DNA of 64,000 nucleotides. Source: Priestia endophytica DSM 13796 (lineage in GTDB: Bacteria > Bacillota > Bacilli > Bacillales > Bacillaceae_H). Location: NCBI RefSeq assembly GCF_900115845.1, contig NZ_FOXX01000016.1, positions 14,152 to 78,151 on the forward strand. The letters run 5' to 3'. Shown piece by piece: positions 45,361-54,683 of this stretch (positions within the stretch are counted from its first letter, which is position 1; each line of letters opens with the position of its first letter). Below the pieces are notes generated by a model that worked only from the letters and a program-made list of their open reading frames with translations, was not told the origin of the DNA and did no database searches. The position numbers and the translations under genes are program-made.

Positions 45361-45538
45361 CATAAAGAAAAAAACTGCCTTAAAGACAGTAATTTTTAAG
45401 CTAACGTACCTGATATTTCAACAAGGTCTAAATAATAAGTTACTAAAGACAAGAATTATTTTTTAAATAAATAATACGTATTTTCCTTATACTTGCGCAT
45501 ATTAAAAACAATAACATTGAAAGCGAGATGGATATGTA

Positions 45539-45694
45539 TTGTCTAAACAAGGGATGCAAAACAAGGATCAAACGAGAAAGCAAATCGAGAAACAGGATAA
45601 AAGAAATGATGTTGAACTAGGTAATGAATTTCAAATTGGAAACACAAGTTCACAGAGTTCCAAAAAAAGTGGACGTCAAGTAAATAAAAAATAA
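45539..45694 (+). CDS. Small Gln/Lys-rich protein, 51 aa
   Basis: Starts with TTG. Sequence is rich in Gln, Lys and Asn (for example GMQNKDQTRKQIEKQ), with a short LGNEFQ that faintly recalls gamma-type small acid-soluble spore proteins. Followed by a strong terminator overlapping the stop. Weak ribosome site, so reality is moderate. Confidence 0.45.
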   Translation: MSKQGMQNKDQTRKQIEKQDKRNDVELGNEFQIGNTSSQSSKKSGRQVNKK

Positions 45695-45723
45695 CCTCGA
45701 TCTTTCGAGGTTATTTTTTATTT
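45687..45723 (+). terminator. Terminator after the small Gln/Lys-rich gene
   Basis: AAATAACCTCGA pairs with TCGAGGTTATTTTTT across a 4-nt loop. Confidence 0.9.
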
Positions 45724-45805
45724 TATGAAATCAATCCGACAGCGCTGATTTTCAGCTAATGCACCCGTTAGTTCATTAAGGAATGGTATTTTTTAGAAGT
45801 AGTCA

Positions 45806-45979
45806 CTATTTTTCGAATGTATCACCATTAATAGTTGTCTCTGTATCATCGCGATTTTTAACATCTTTACTTTTGTAGGGTTTGGCACTCTTTGCTTTTT
45901 TTGAACTAGCTTGCCAACGATTCCAGCCCTTCTTACCTGTTCCTCTGCCTGTTCCGCCTTTACCCTTAGCTTTACTCAT
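45806..45979 (-). CDS. DUF3934-like small basic protein, 57 aa
   Basis: Starts MSKAKGKGGTGRGTGKKG, then WNRWQASSKKAKSAKPYKSK, a very basic Gly/Lys/Trp pattern that I recall for DUF3934. Start at 45979 chosen for GGAG in the leader. Function unknown, perhaps nucleic-acid binding. Confidence 0.65.
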   Translation of the reverse strand: MSKAKGKGGTGRGTGKKGWNRWQASSKKAKSAKPYKSKDVKNRDDTETTINGDTFEK

Positions 45980-46213
45980 AAAATCAACTCCATTATTCTT
46001 GTACGTTAAGGTAACTATCATTAGTTAGTCTTATCCTTTTACTTTGGTAAAAACCAAACATAATGAAATATAAGCATATAACAGTCAGATATTATTTTAA
46101 ACAATAAATAATTTTAAAAGTCGATTAAACTCTGTTTTTTTCACCCTGATTGTTTATTCGTCAACTTCCCAAGTAAAAGGTGAAAGTGGTTACCAAAAAA
46201 TAAATAAAGGTGA

Positions 46214-46252
46214 TTAGAAAGTATCTTCTATCTTAGAAGGTGCTTTTTTGTT
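46214..46252 (+). terminator. Terminator-like hairpin
   Basis: AGTATCTTCT pairs with AGAAGGTGCT and is followed by TTTTTTG. It lies before the lipoprotein gene. Confidence 0.6.
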
Positions 46253-46347
46253 ACGGAAAATTAAAAAGAATATATTACTTAAGAGGAACGAAAAGTGAAC
46301 TTAACATTATGTGCATTTAAGAAAAGTAAGTGTTGTTAGAATAGGTG

Positions 46348-46842
46348 ATGAATTTGAAAATAGTGAATTTATTAATAACATTGATTGCTGTTTTACTTTT
46401 TATATCTGGTTGCAGTACGCAAGTATCAAAAGAGAAAAATAAAGTAGGAGATACTTCAAGGCATAGCGTATTTAATTTAGATGCTGAAACGATTAAAAAC
46501 TTAGAAAAAGGAATCATAAAAGGAACACCTTTAAGGCTTGATAATGATATTAAAATGAGCGATGTAGAGAGAATTTGGGGTAAACCAAACGAACATTTTG
46601 ACCATGAAGACATTCAAACATATGGATATACAATTGAAAATCAAAATTTTATTATCGACGAAGATGAAATGAAAGAGATTTATACAATTCAAGTTGAACT
46701 TGATTATTCAAAAGATGAAATTTTGGAGATAATGGGGAAACCAACAAAACCTGGGGATATTTTTATTTATGAAAAAGAAAATTATATTATTCAATTTGAG
46801 AAATTCAATAATAAATGGCGACTAATTTTAAGAAAAAAATAG
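46348..46842 (+). CDS. Secreted lipoprotein, DUF4309-like
   Basis: 164 aa. N-terminal signal with lipobox LLFISGCS, so lipid-anchored outside the membrane. The part GIIKGTPLRLDNDIKMSDVE followed by RIWGKPNE recalls DUF4309/WGKP-type small lipoproteins; a second weak GKPTKPGDI repeat follows, implying a duplicated domain. Start uncertain (46345 GTG, 46348 ATG or 46354 TTG). Role unknown. Confidence 0.7.
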   Translation: MNLKIVNLLITLIAVLLFISGCSTQVSKEKNKVGDTSRHSVFNLDAETIKNLEKGIIKGTPLRLDNDIKMSDVERIWGKPNEHFDHEDIQTYGYTIENQNFIIDEDEMKEIYTIQVELDYSKDEILEIMGKPTKPGDIFIYEKENYIIQFEKFNNKWRLILRKK

Positions 46843-46919
46843 GCTGTTTTTACATTTGTTTTCCTATTTTCACTAATGTACGGCTTCGTTGCAGTGCATT
46901 AACAACTAATAGCCTTAAA

Positions 46920-46956
46920 GAGACAAACCTTTTAATGACGGTTTGTTTTTTTATGC
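46920..46956 (+). terminator. Terminator after the lipoprotein gene
   Basis: ACAAACC pairs with GGTTTGT, followed by TTTTTT. Confidence 0.75.
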
Positions 46957-46997
46957 TGTTAATAAAAGGATATAAGCAAAAAAGCACATATTAAAAG

Positions 46998-47064
46998 AGG
47001 CCTGAATTTTGCATTTAGTGGATTCCCCACGAAACAAAAGGTAAATGCAAAATTCGGGCCTATC
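46998..47064. repeat. Long inverted repeat
   Basis: AGGCCTGAATTTTGCATTTA and TAAATGCAAAATTCGGGCCT are near-perfect inverse copies with a 24-nt spacer. It lies downstream of the abrB-like gene and can act as its terminator. Confidence 0.75.
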
Positions 47065-47105
47065 ATCACATCCATACTTACTCATTCATACTTATCATTT
47101 ATCTT

Positions 47106-47387
47106 TTAGACGTAAACGTCGATTTCCCCTACCTCTTTAGATAAAATCTCTATTCCTTCCCGACTTAGTACTACTTTTCCATTTGCTAATACCATATTGT
47201 CTTCGGATATTTTTCCCGTAATCATACATGCTTTATGATACTGATATTTTCTTAAGATGATTTGATTCTCGTCTACAAAAATTTCTAAAGGATCATTCTT
47301 TTCGATAGCAAGGTTTTTTCTTAGCTCATTTGGTAAGACCACACGTCCTAATTGATCGACTTTCCTTACAATCCCCGTACTTTTCAC
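47106..47387 (-). CDS. AbrB family transition-state regulator
   Basis: 93 aa. Swapped-hairpin DNA-binding domain STGIVRKVDQLGRVVLPNEL followed by RKNLAIEKNDPLEIFVD, and a C-terminal part with MITGKISEDNMVLANGKVVLS. Similar in length to AbrB/Abh. Plasmid AbrB-like proteins of Bacillus tune host or plasmid genes. Confidence 0.92.
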   Translation of the reverse strand: MKSTGIVRKVDQLGRVVLPNELRKNLAIEKNDPLEIFVDENQIILRKYQYHKACMITGKISEDNMVLANGKVVLSREGIEILSKEVGEIDVYV

Positions 47388-47568
47388 TTTATCAACACCA
47401 CTTTCCCTTTGTTTTCTTTATTGTAGCAAATATAGGAAATTGATAATGTAGTAAATTCATAAAATTATGGGAAAATCATTTTTTTCTGTTGCTTTTTGGA
47501 TTTTAGCTCTGTTCAATCGTATATGAGGGTATATATACTAGACATATAGAGAGAGAAGGAGGAGAACG

Positions 47569-48231
47569 ATGGCTCATAAAATTAGTGTAACTGGCTGTCC
47601 GACTAGCTCAATTCAAGACTATGGGAAGTACTTGGCTTTTGATATGGAGGAAAAGGGAAGTCCCAATGCACCAAAAGGGATTCCGTTTAAAAGTAATCTG
47701 ATTACCTATACCGTTGTAGTAAGTCTAAAACAATTTAACAAATTAAATATAAGCCAAGAGGAATTTTCTCAACGACGCTTCCTTGTGCAAGGAGAGCCTT
47801 GTTTGGATATTCCGTTTGAGCAATGTACAGGTGAGATTGGCGTTATCTGTATGCAGATACAAGAAATTGAGGACAGAGGAAAAGAGAAGAAACAACCGAA
47901 ACAAACACCAAAAAAGGGTTCAAGGGCTAAAAAACAAGAGGAAGCCAAACCTCAAGGAGAAAGTAAACAAGGGAAAGAGAAAAAGCAGATTCTTGTTCCA
48001 AAGGGAACAAAGGATTGGATGTCTTTAGAAGAAATTAAGGTTCCAGAAACCTTTCTTCAATTTACACCAGGAATTGCTAAACAAAAGGCAGTGGAAGAGA
48101 GTATTGAGAAGAATGGAACGGTAGATAAACCGATTATTATTGATCCTGAAACGCATGAACTTTTGGATAGTTACAGTCGCTATTATGTAGCAAAACAGAG
48201 AAAGTTAGAGCGTGTTCCAGTTCATTATTAG
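47569..48231 (+). CDS. Plasmid protein with C-terminal ParB-like domain
   Basis: 220 aa. An N-terminal globular part (about 1-100), a Lys/Gln/Glu-rich linker (102-140) and a C-terminal part with EESIEKNGTVDKPIIIDPET then LLDSYSRYYVAKQ resembling the ParB/Srx core (DG/DxYxR). GGAGGAGA site before the ATG. Distantly similar in plan to the 37008 gene. Role unknown. Confidence 0.5.
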   Translation: MAHKISVTGCPTSSIQDYGKYLAFDMEEKGSPNAPKGIPFKSNLITYTVVVSLKQFNKLNISQEEFSQRRFLVQGEPCLDIPFEQCTGEIGVICMQIQEIEDRGKEKKQPKQTPKKGSRAKKQEEAKPQGESKQGKEKKQILVPKGTKDWMSLEEIKVPETFLQFTPGIAKQKAVEESIEKNGTVDKPIIIDPETHELLDSYSRYYVAKQRKLERVPVHY

Positions 48232-48274
48232 AAATTTTCCCTTAGTCAATATTAAAGTTGAAAATAACGAGATA

Positions 48275-48309
48275 ATAAAAAGGGCTCCACATTCCGGAGT
48301 CCTTTTTCT
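48275..48309. terminator. Bidirectional terminator
   Basis: AAAAAGGGCTCC pairs with GGAGTCCTTTTT between convergent genes. Confidence 0.85.
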
Positions 48310-48383
48310 ATTTATTTACATAAAATGACAATTTGTGAAGTCTTATAATTAGAATCTGAACTAAGTTTAATATTTAAAATGAG

Positions 48384-49025
48384 TTAGTTTAACGTTACAA
48401 CCCTATCACATTTATCTGCTATATAAGGATCGTGAGTGACTATAACAATTGTCTTTCCAGCTTGATTCAGCTGTGTTAAAAGCTCCATAATTTCATTACG
48501 GTTTTTAAGATCCAATGATCCAGTTGGCTCATCTGCTAAAATGAGTTCACATTGCTTCAGAAGAATTCTAGCAATAGCAACTCGTTGTTGCTCTCCTCCA
48601 GATAGCTGATGAACTTTCTGCTGTAATGATACATGTAAACCTACTTGCTCTAAAACTTGTTTTTTCCTTTTTTCCTTTTCTTTTTTCGACATTTTTGAAT
48701 AAATTAAGGGAATTTCTAAATTTTCATTTATAGTTGAATCCTCAATTAATGCAAAGTTTTGAAATAGGTAACCTATTTTTGTTCTTAGGAGTTGATTAGT
48801 TTTAGAGGAACTAAGACGGGGATTCTCTGTTCCAAATAGCTGGACTATTCCTGAATCTGGTTTTTCAAGGACTCCTATAATATTTAATATTGTTGTTTTG
48901 CCAGATCCACTTCTACCTGTAATAGCCATCATTTCACTTTTATGTATTGAAAGGCTAAAGTCCTCTAAAATATATTTTTCTCCGTAACGTTTATTTACTT
49001 CTATTAATTCACATATTTTCTCCAT
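48384..49025 (-). CDS. ABC transporter ATPase of a lactococcin 972-type export system
   Basis: 213 aa. Walker A GRSGSGKT, signature LSGGEQQRVAIARIL, Walker B LILADEPTGSLD, and switch His in VTHDPYIA: a complete MacB-like ATPase. Proteins of this size flank lactococcin 972 genes and are thought to export the bacteriocin or give immunity with the membrane protein. Here it is divergent from the structural gene, which is unusual. Confidence 0.88.
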   Translation of the reverse strand: MEKICELIEVNKRYGEKYILEDFSLSIHKSEMMAITGRSGSGKTTILNIIGVLEKPDSGIVQLFGTENPRLSSSKTNQLLRTKIGYLFQNFALIEDSTINENLEIPLIYSKMSKKEKEKRKKQVLEQVGLHVSLQQKVHQLSGGEQQRVAIARILLKQCELILADEPTGSLDLKNRNEIMELLTQLNQAGKTIVIVTHDPYIADKCDRVVTLN

Positions 49026-49245
49026 TTTTTTATTACTCCTTTAGTGTCAGATGATGAACTTGATTAATGAAAGAGCTTAAATTTAGTATCAATAGAGAGA
49101 CGTGTTAGAAATTATAAGACGATTATAACACTACATAAAATGAGTTATATAGAAAATAATGAAAATTAATACTTTTTATGTAATTTTATGTAATAATTTG
49201 TTAAAGTTAATTTGTAACTAATTCTAAAAATGGGAGGTATTTAGT

Positions 49246-49632
49246 ATGAAGAAAAAGGTTATGAGAGGTATTACTGCTGTTGTTTTAAGCATAGGTGTAG
49301 CAGTATCGTTTACTACAGTATCATCAGCAGAGGAGGCAACTAGTGGAGGTTTGGCAATTTCGAATAGTACAGTAACACCATTTGGTGGTGGAAAAGTAGG
49401 TGGAGGTACTTGGGAACATAATGTTTGGACACATGGTTTTTTAAATAAATATAAATCAGCTTCCTCCAAATATTGGCACAAAACTAAAGTTCATGGATCT
49501 TCTGCTGCACTTGGTGCTAGTACCCCTGTGCGTGATTGTGTTGGAAAAGACAAGTCATCCTATGCTAAAATGACAAAGAAGACAAACGCAACAGCGTACG
49601 TTAACTGGAACACAAGTTGTTCCCTAAAGTAG
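49246..49632 (+). CDS. Lactococcin 972 family bacteriocin precursor
   Basis: 128 aa. Signal peptide (residues 1-28, SSA before EE), then a mature part with GGGTWEHNVW, HGSSAALG and two cysteines (RDCVG, NTSCS), matching the lactococcin 972 family, which blocks septum formation via lipid II. GGGAGG site before ATG. A terminator follows (49665-49710), letting less transcript reach the membrane protein gene. Confidence 0.9.
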   Translation: MKKKVMRGITAVVLSIGVAVSFTTVSSAEEATSGGLAISNSTVTPFGGGKVGGGTWEHNVWTHGFLNKYKSASSKYWHKTKVHGSSAALGASTPVRDCVGKDKSSYAKMTKKTNATAYVNWNTSCSLK

Positions 49633-49664
49633 AGTCTTAGTTTTCTTAATATTTTAAATTTAGA

Positions 49665-49711
49665 GAATCATAGTGGATTATAGTAATTCACTATGATTTC
49701 TTTTTTCCAAT
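49665..49711 (+). terminator. Terminator after the bacteriocin gene
   Basis: AATCATAGTG pairs with CACTATGATT, then TTCTTTTTT. Confidence 0.75.
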
Positions 49712-49759
49712 TTATTCTCTACTTACGACCTAAAAGTTACCATGAAGGAGTTTATAATT

Positions 49760-52039
49760 TTGAGAAAAGTGGTTTTGGTTGCTATAATTGCTAGTTTTTT
49801 ATATTCAATTTACATTGCCTATGAACAAACAAAAAATGAGAAAATAGAGAACCTGGCTACGTTTGAACGAGGGTTTACGCATCCATTTGTCATTCCTGAT
49901 AATAAATTATTGTCTAACTCCGACAATATATATCCACTCTTGTTAAAGTCTGCAAAGAAATCCGGCGTTAATATTTTTAGAGGAGCGCGCCATTATAGGA
50001 ATGATGAGCAAATAGAGATTATTAAGTATATTTTGTTGACAGATAAAACAGATTTTTATGATTATATAGAATTGGATAACGGCCGTAGGCTCAAAATGAA
50101 TGAAACTCAAGATAGTCAATTGTTCTTGTCATCGGTTAAAACAACTAATAGAAAACAAATTGGGAAAATCCATTATTTTGATCAGAAACAAATAATATCT
50201 ATTCATTCATTAAAATCTTCTTATAAGCATATTCCGGTTTCAGGACGATACTTCGTAGAGGCAACTAGTGATAAAGAATTTCAAATATTTTTAAATGAAT
50301 TTTCCAAAGAGATTAATTCATTCTTAAGTCAAAAAGATAAAACAGATAATTTTTCTTATAGTCCAAAAGATCTACAACCTTCCAAAGCATTTGTAGAACC
50401 ACAAGAAGGCTTCTTTACACTAACTACTGATTCAGGCAAACAACTTGAACAATCTATTTTACTCTTAGTTACATTACTTTTATTAATTTACTACATTTTT
50501 AATTCTGTAAGACGTATTGGAATCCTAAAATTGCATGGAGTATCCAATTTTCGTTTATGGTGGTTAATTGCAGGTAAAATGGTTACAGTAACTACTATAA
50601 TAATAGTTATTGGTGTGCTTATATGGTCTTTAGCATTAAAAATGCCTATGTCCTTTATATATAATATCTCTTTTCAATTAGTAACAAGTTATATCATTTT
50701 CATGGTTTTATCGATAGTTTGTTACGTATATATAGCAAGTATTAAAGTATATGAGGCAATTAAAAATAAGAAAAAGACAAACCCTATCTTTGTCCTTAAT
50801 ATGCTTCTTAAAGTTATCTGTGCGGTTATTTTAATCCAGCTCTTTTTACAAACTTATACTTCGTATACCGACTTACGTGAGAAAGAACGACAGTTTCACA
50901 TGCAAGAAAAACAGGTTAGTAATTGGAATGATGCACAGAATTATGGAATTGCAAAAGCTTATGCGGGATATACAACAGCCTATAATAATCGAGAATTTGA
51001 AGAAGAAATGTCCAAAATAGATCAAGCTCTTTACAAAGTATATCCAATCTTTAATGAATTAGGAGCTTTATATGTCGATGCAAGGGATTATGAGCAGTCC
51101 TCTTTACAATTAAATGAAGGTTTCAGTGGTATTCTATCGATTACTTTAAACCCTAATTATTTGAAAGAATATCCAATATATGATTCTCAAGGAAAACCTA
51201 TTCAAATATCGGAATCAAGTGAGGATTGGACGGTATTAGTCCCTGAACAATATAAAAAGCGTGAAAAAGAAATTCGTTCATACTTTGATGAAGATAAAGA
51301 AACAAGAGGTTTCTTCCTTAGAGAAGATACTGGTCAAAAAATGAAAATAATTTGGACTAAGTCAAATCAACATATATTTACTTTAAATCCTGATGTTTTT
51401 CCACAAGAGGAAAATAATATTATTGATCCAATCATTCACATTAAAACAGATAAAAATCATTTGTTCACATATAGAAGTGGTATTAAAGGATTCGGATTAA
51501 ATGACCCATTAAAGGTAAAATTAATTAATCAAAATCCAATACTTACTTATGACAAGATAAAGCCGTTTCTTAGACAACATAAGCTAGACAGTATAATTAA
51601 TATAGTTTCATTTAAACAATACGTATCTGAAGAACTTGAAAACTTACACAAGGACATTAGAGCTACTGTCCTGACAATGATAGGAATGATGGGCATTTTT
51701 ATCTTTCTCATTGTTCAAAACTTAATTATTTTATTTCATAAGCATCAAAAGAGACTAGTAATAAAAAGACTATTTGGAGTCGGTTTTATTAAGACATATC
51801 AACCCATTTTAATTTGGATTATGCTTACTTTTGGTACCTATGTTTTAATTAGCTTTATTCTAAGTCAAGATCAACCTGATCCGATGGAAAAAGCATTAAT
51901 TGAGGGAATATTTGATTTTCAATTTATTGTTATTGTACTGGGGCTACTTTGTGTTGAATTTTTAGCTACCATAATTGCTTTAAGTATCATGGAAAGATAC
52001 AATAAAATAAAAATAATTAAGGGAAGCGAAGATTATTAG
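49760..52039 (+). CDS. Bacteriocin-associated integral membrane protein
   Basis: 759 aa from TTG 49760 (AAGGAG 9 nt before; an ATG at 49742 overlaps that site). Family plan: N-terminal membrane anchor, large outer region, FtsX/MacB-like helices near 230-350, second outer region, and C-terminal helices near 640-740. It is the permease-like partner in lactococcin 972-type loci, likely immunity/export together with the ATPase on the other strand. Confidence 0.85.
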   Translation: MRKVVLVAIIASFLYSIYIAYEQTKNEKIENLATFERGFTHPFVIPDNKLLSNSDNIYPLLLKSAKKSGVNIFRGARHYRNDEQIEIIKYILLTDKTDFYDYIELDNGRRLKMNETQDSQLFLSSVKTTNRKQIGKIHYFDQKQIISIHSLKSSYKHIPVSGRYFVEATSDKEFQIFLNEFSKEINSFLSQKDKTDNFSYSPKDLQPSKAFVEPQEGFFTLTTDSGKQLEQSILLLVTLLLLIYYIFNSVRRIGILKLHGVSNFRLWWLIAGKMVTVTTIIIVIGVLIWSLALKMPMSFIYNISFQLVTSYIIFMVLSIVCYVYIASIKVYEAIKNKKKTNPIFVLNMLLKVICAVILIQLFLQTYTSYTDLREKERQFHMQEKQVSNWNDAQNYGIAKAYAGYTTAYNNREFEEEMSKIDQALYKVYPIFNELGALYVDARDYEQSSLQLNEGFSGILSITLNPNYLKEYPIYDSQGKPIQISESSEDWTVLVPEQYKKREKEIRSYFDEDKETRGFFLREDTGQKMKIIWTKSNQHIFTLNPDVFPQEENNIIDPIIHIKTDKNHLFTYRSGIKGFGLNDPLKVKLINQNPILTYDKIKPFLRQHKLDSIINIVSFKQYVSEELENLHKDIRATVLTMIGMMGIFIFLIVQNLIILFHKHQKRLVIKRLFGVGFIKTYQPILIWIMLTFGTYVLISFILSQDQPDPMEKALIEGIFDFQFIVIVLGLLCVEFLATIIALSIMERYNKIKIIKGSEDY

Positions 52040-52056
52040 TTTCTTATTAAGTCATA

Positions 52057-52101
52057 AAAAGCGTGCATAAACCGGCTGGTTTTAATGCGCGTTTTTTGTG
52101 T
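52057..52101 (+). terminator. Terminator after the membrane protein gene
   Basis: AAAGCGTGCATAAACC and GGTTTTAATGCGCGTTTT form a stem with mismatches, then T-run. Confidence 0.75.
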
Positions 52102-52257
52102 TGGAGAAGTGGATAAAGCTTGTCAGGTCAAGGATGTATAAAACTCCCGCATAAAGAAGAAAAAAGGAAGGCGTAGAATCATTCGGGGACAAGGATCTGC
52201 ACTTTCGCAACTTCCCTGAAGATTATGTAAACTAATTTGGTATATGGTATACATGAA

Positions 52258-52293
52258 GAAGAGCACATCTGTTGCTTTAACAATGTGCTCTAT
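52258..52293. terminator. Terminator hairpin
   Basis: AGAGCACAT pairs with ATGTGCTCT across a 14-nt loop, between convergent genes. Confidence 0.6.
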
Positions 52294-52314
52294 TAAGAAA
52301 GTTTTCTTTATTTA

Positions 52315-52818
52315 TTATTTGGCAAGTTCTTTTGCAGGTAATCCCACTATGTCTGTACTTTTAGGTATATGGCCGAGTAGACGTAGCATAGCTATAATTT
52401 GTCCTTTATGATGTGATTCATGAGTAATTGAATGGATGAGCAATTGGCGAGGTGTTTTTTTGATAAAACCACTATTTGCTTTCCAAGAAGGCTCTTTTTC
52501 AATAACTTCATCAAATTTGTCTGTAAATTGTTCAAATACTTTCTCTACATGTCTATCAGCCTGTTGAAAATAACGTTGAATATCGTCTACCTGCATATTA
52601 TTAATTACTTCTTTTGTAAATAGTGGTGATGATGTTTCCGAAAGTATAAAAGAACCTAGCCAAGCATGATAGCAACCTGCCACATGAACTAAAGAATCTC
52701 TAATACTCTGAAAACCAAATTCAAATTCCTTAGTAAAGTCATCTTCATTCAATTCTTTACACTGATTTAATAAAATCTGTCGTGCTTGTTTTACCCATTC
52801 ATATTCTAGTTTTTCCAT
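52315..52818 (-). CDS. DinB-family metal-binding protein
   Basis: 167 aa four-helix DinB/YfiT fold. His triad candidates: LVHVAGCYHAW and ITHESHHKGQI. Such proteins include thiol-dependent S-transferases and stress proteins; target unknown. Confidence 0.88.
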   Translation of the reverse strand: MEKLEYEWVKQARQILLNQCKELNEDDFTKEFEFGFQSIRDSLVHVAGCYHAWLGSFILSETSSPLFTKEVINNMQVDDIQRYFQQADRHVEKVFEQFTDKFDEVIEKEPSWKANSGFIKKTPRQLLIHSITHESHHKGQIIAMLRLLGHIPKSTDIVGLPAKELAK

Positions 52819-53005
52819 AACAATCCCACCTCTTAGATATATAATGAAAAATTATTCTTTACTATACACTAATTGGAAATATTATTACACCCATTACTGC
52901 CTATAAAATTCATTATGTGAACTAAGTATGTATAGAGTTATACAGTTATAAGAAGAAAAAAGACCACTTTTTAGTGGTGCTTTTTTCCTGAAGCTCTTAA
53001 TGATC

Positions 53006-53734
53006 TTAAGAAAGAGCACTTAAATAAAGATTTAATGAATCTTCTACTTCTTTTACAATTAACTGAATGAAATCATGATAATTTTTTGTTGTATGAGATT
53101 TATCTAATGCTTCATAATAAGCTAATCGGTTTTCTACTTTAATAACAACTGCAGGAAAACCAGCTTTCATCAATTCTAAATTTAAAAGAAGGCGAGATGT
53201 ACGCCCATTACCATCAATGAACGGATGAATTCCAACGAATATTGCATGTAGCATAGCTCCTCGCTCCACTGGATGTAACGTTTGTGCCTCACTCTCATAC
53301 CACTTAATTAGCTGTTCCATTTGTTCTTTAATTAAATAAGGCGCTGGTGGTGTATGTTTTGCGCCAGCAATAAACACTTGTTGATCACGATATACACCTG
53401 CGTACTCATCATCAATTCCTTTTAAAACTAGTCGATGGAGATTTTTTATTTGCCATTCTGTTAATGGCTCTCCTTTTTGCACAATTTCTTCAACGTATGC
53501 AATTGCATCTCGATGATTGATGACTTCCAAATGCTCTCGCATCGTTTTACCGCCAACAGTAATTCCTTCTAACACGACCTTTGTTTCATTTATTGTTAAG
53601 GTGTTACCTTCAATAGCGTTGGTATTATATGTCCATTCAAGCAATAGCTTTTCACGCAAACTCTTTAATGTATATTTCGGCAATGGACGTAAGGTATCTA
53701 GCTTGCCCTTTTTCATATTTATTTGTTCAAACAT
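53006..53734 (-). CDS. Fic family AMPylase-type protein
   Basis: 242 aa. Fic motif HPFIDGNGRTSRLL is intact, so the catalytic His is present. The N-terminal TNAIEGNT segment fits the S/T-x-x-x-E-G/N inhibitory helix of class II Fic proteins. Typically AMPylates a host protein; no antitoxin gene adjoins. GAGGTG site before ATG. Confidence 0.9.
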   Translation of the reverse strand: MFEQINMKKGKLDTLRPLPKYTLKSLREKLLLEWTYNTNAIEGNTLTINETKVVLEGITVGGKTMREHLEVINHRDAIAYVEEIVQKGEPLTEWQIKNLHRLVLKGIDDEYAGVYRDQQVFIAGAKHTPPAPYLIKEQMEQLIKWYESEAQTLHPVERGAMLHAIFVGIHPFIDGNGRTSRLLLNLELMKAGFPAVVIKVENRLAYYEALDKSHTTKNYHDFIQLIVKEVEDSLNLYLSALS

Positions 53735-54056
53735 CTAATTTCACCTCTATGCGTCGTTCTATATTCCTTATCTCAATTTTACACTAACTATTAAGTAAAA
53801 ACAGCTTACACTATTTTAATGATTAGCAAACTGTTTTATCCATCTTTATTTCAAAACAGTACAGCTTTATTCTAGATCCACACTAATAGGAGATAAGGAA
53901 AAAAGAGTCTCACATAGTCTTGTTAGTACATAATGAAGTTATAAAAGGGTTTCTACATAAAATAAATAAACCTATTGTCTATCCACTAGTTTGCTTTTTA
54001 CTGTTAATAACAATCATTATGTTAACTAAAAATGTATTATTTGTGATGGGATAGAT
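53735..54056. other. Non-coding stretch
   Basis: No gene recognised; AT-rich with scattered short repeats. Confidence 0.35.
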
Positions 54057-54088
54057 AAATAAAGCCTTCCTTTGAAGGCCTTATTTAA
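54056..54088. terminator. Terminator hairpin
   Basis: AATAAAGCCTTC pairs with GAAGGCCTTATT across a 4-nt loop, at the end of the DUF4275-like gene. Confidence 0.75.
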
Positions 54089-54097
54089 CTAATAAGT

Positions 54098-54526
54098 TTA
54101 ATCCTCTTTTTTGTAAAAATAGGGGCCACATTCTTTTTCGTGTGTTACTATGTAAGTCCACGTAAAGCAAGAGCTTACAATATATATATCAGATAGGTAT
54201 TCACCTAATTCTGTTGTAATATCTTTTGCTTTTAGTTTATGAGTATTCATAACTTTAAAAGCATTATCCTCATGTTGTTCAAAAATATAGCATTCTTTCT
54301 TAGTTTGTTTATCAAAAGCTTCGATAGCTTCTTCCCCTTTTAAACAAGGTAACTTTTCATAACTAAAAATATGCCATAGAAAAGAATCAATTTTGATCTT
54401 CTTTTTCTGTGATTTACTAATATTATTTAAAAATACCTCTTCCCATTTTTTCTTAAAGTCCCCTGCTTTCCCCTCTAACTCATTAAAAATTAAACCTTTT
54501 TCCTCTAATTTATTTTTAAATTCCAA
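54098..54526 (-). CDS. DUF4275-like protein
   Basis: 142 aa, start TTG 54526 with GGAGGG upstream. The segment FLWHIFSYEKLPCLKGEEAI followed by AFDKQTKKECYIFEQ and the C-terminal FTWTYIVTHEKECGPYFYKK resembles DUF4275. Function unknown. Divergent from the subtilase gene. Confidence 0.75.
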   Translation of the reverse strand: MEFKNKLEEKGLIFNELEGKAGDFKKKWEEVFLNNISKSQKKKIKIDSFLWHIFSYEKLPCLKGEEAIEAFDKQTKKECYIFEQHEDNAFKVMNTHKLKAKDITTELGEYLSDIYIVSSCFTWTYIVTHEKECGPYFYKKED

Positions 54527-54683
54527 TATTATCCCTCCATATAACACATCAATAAAGCTCTATTTTAACAAAAAATCCAATTAATGCACTAAATCCCAAA
54601 AAAATATATGCAATTAATGTTGAAATATGTATAATATGTTTATTATTGTATTTTTGGAATATGAAGTTAGGGAGGACTATTTT

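Noticed and set aside
45539-45694. Calling the small Gln/Lys-rich protein a gamma-type spore protein.
   Set aside because: Only a short, weak resemblance and no repeat structure; left as unknown.
53006-53734. Fic plus neighbour as a toxin-antitoxin pair.
   Set aside because: The protein seems to carry its own inhibitory helix and there is no small adjacent antitoxin gene on the same strand.
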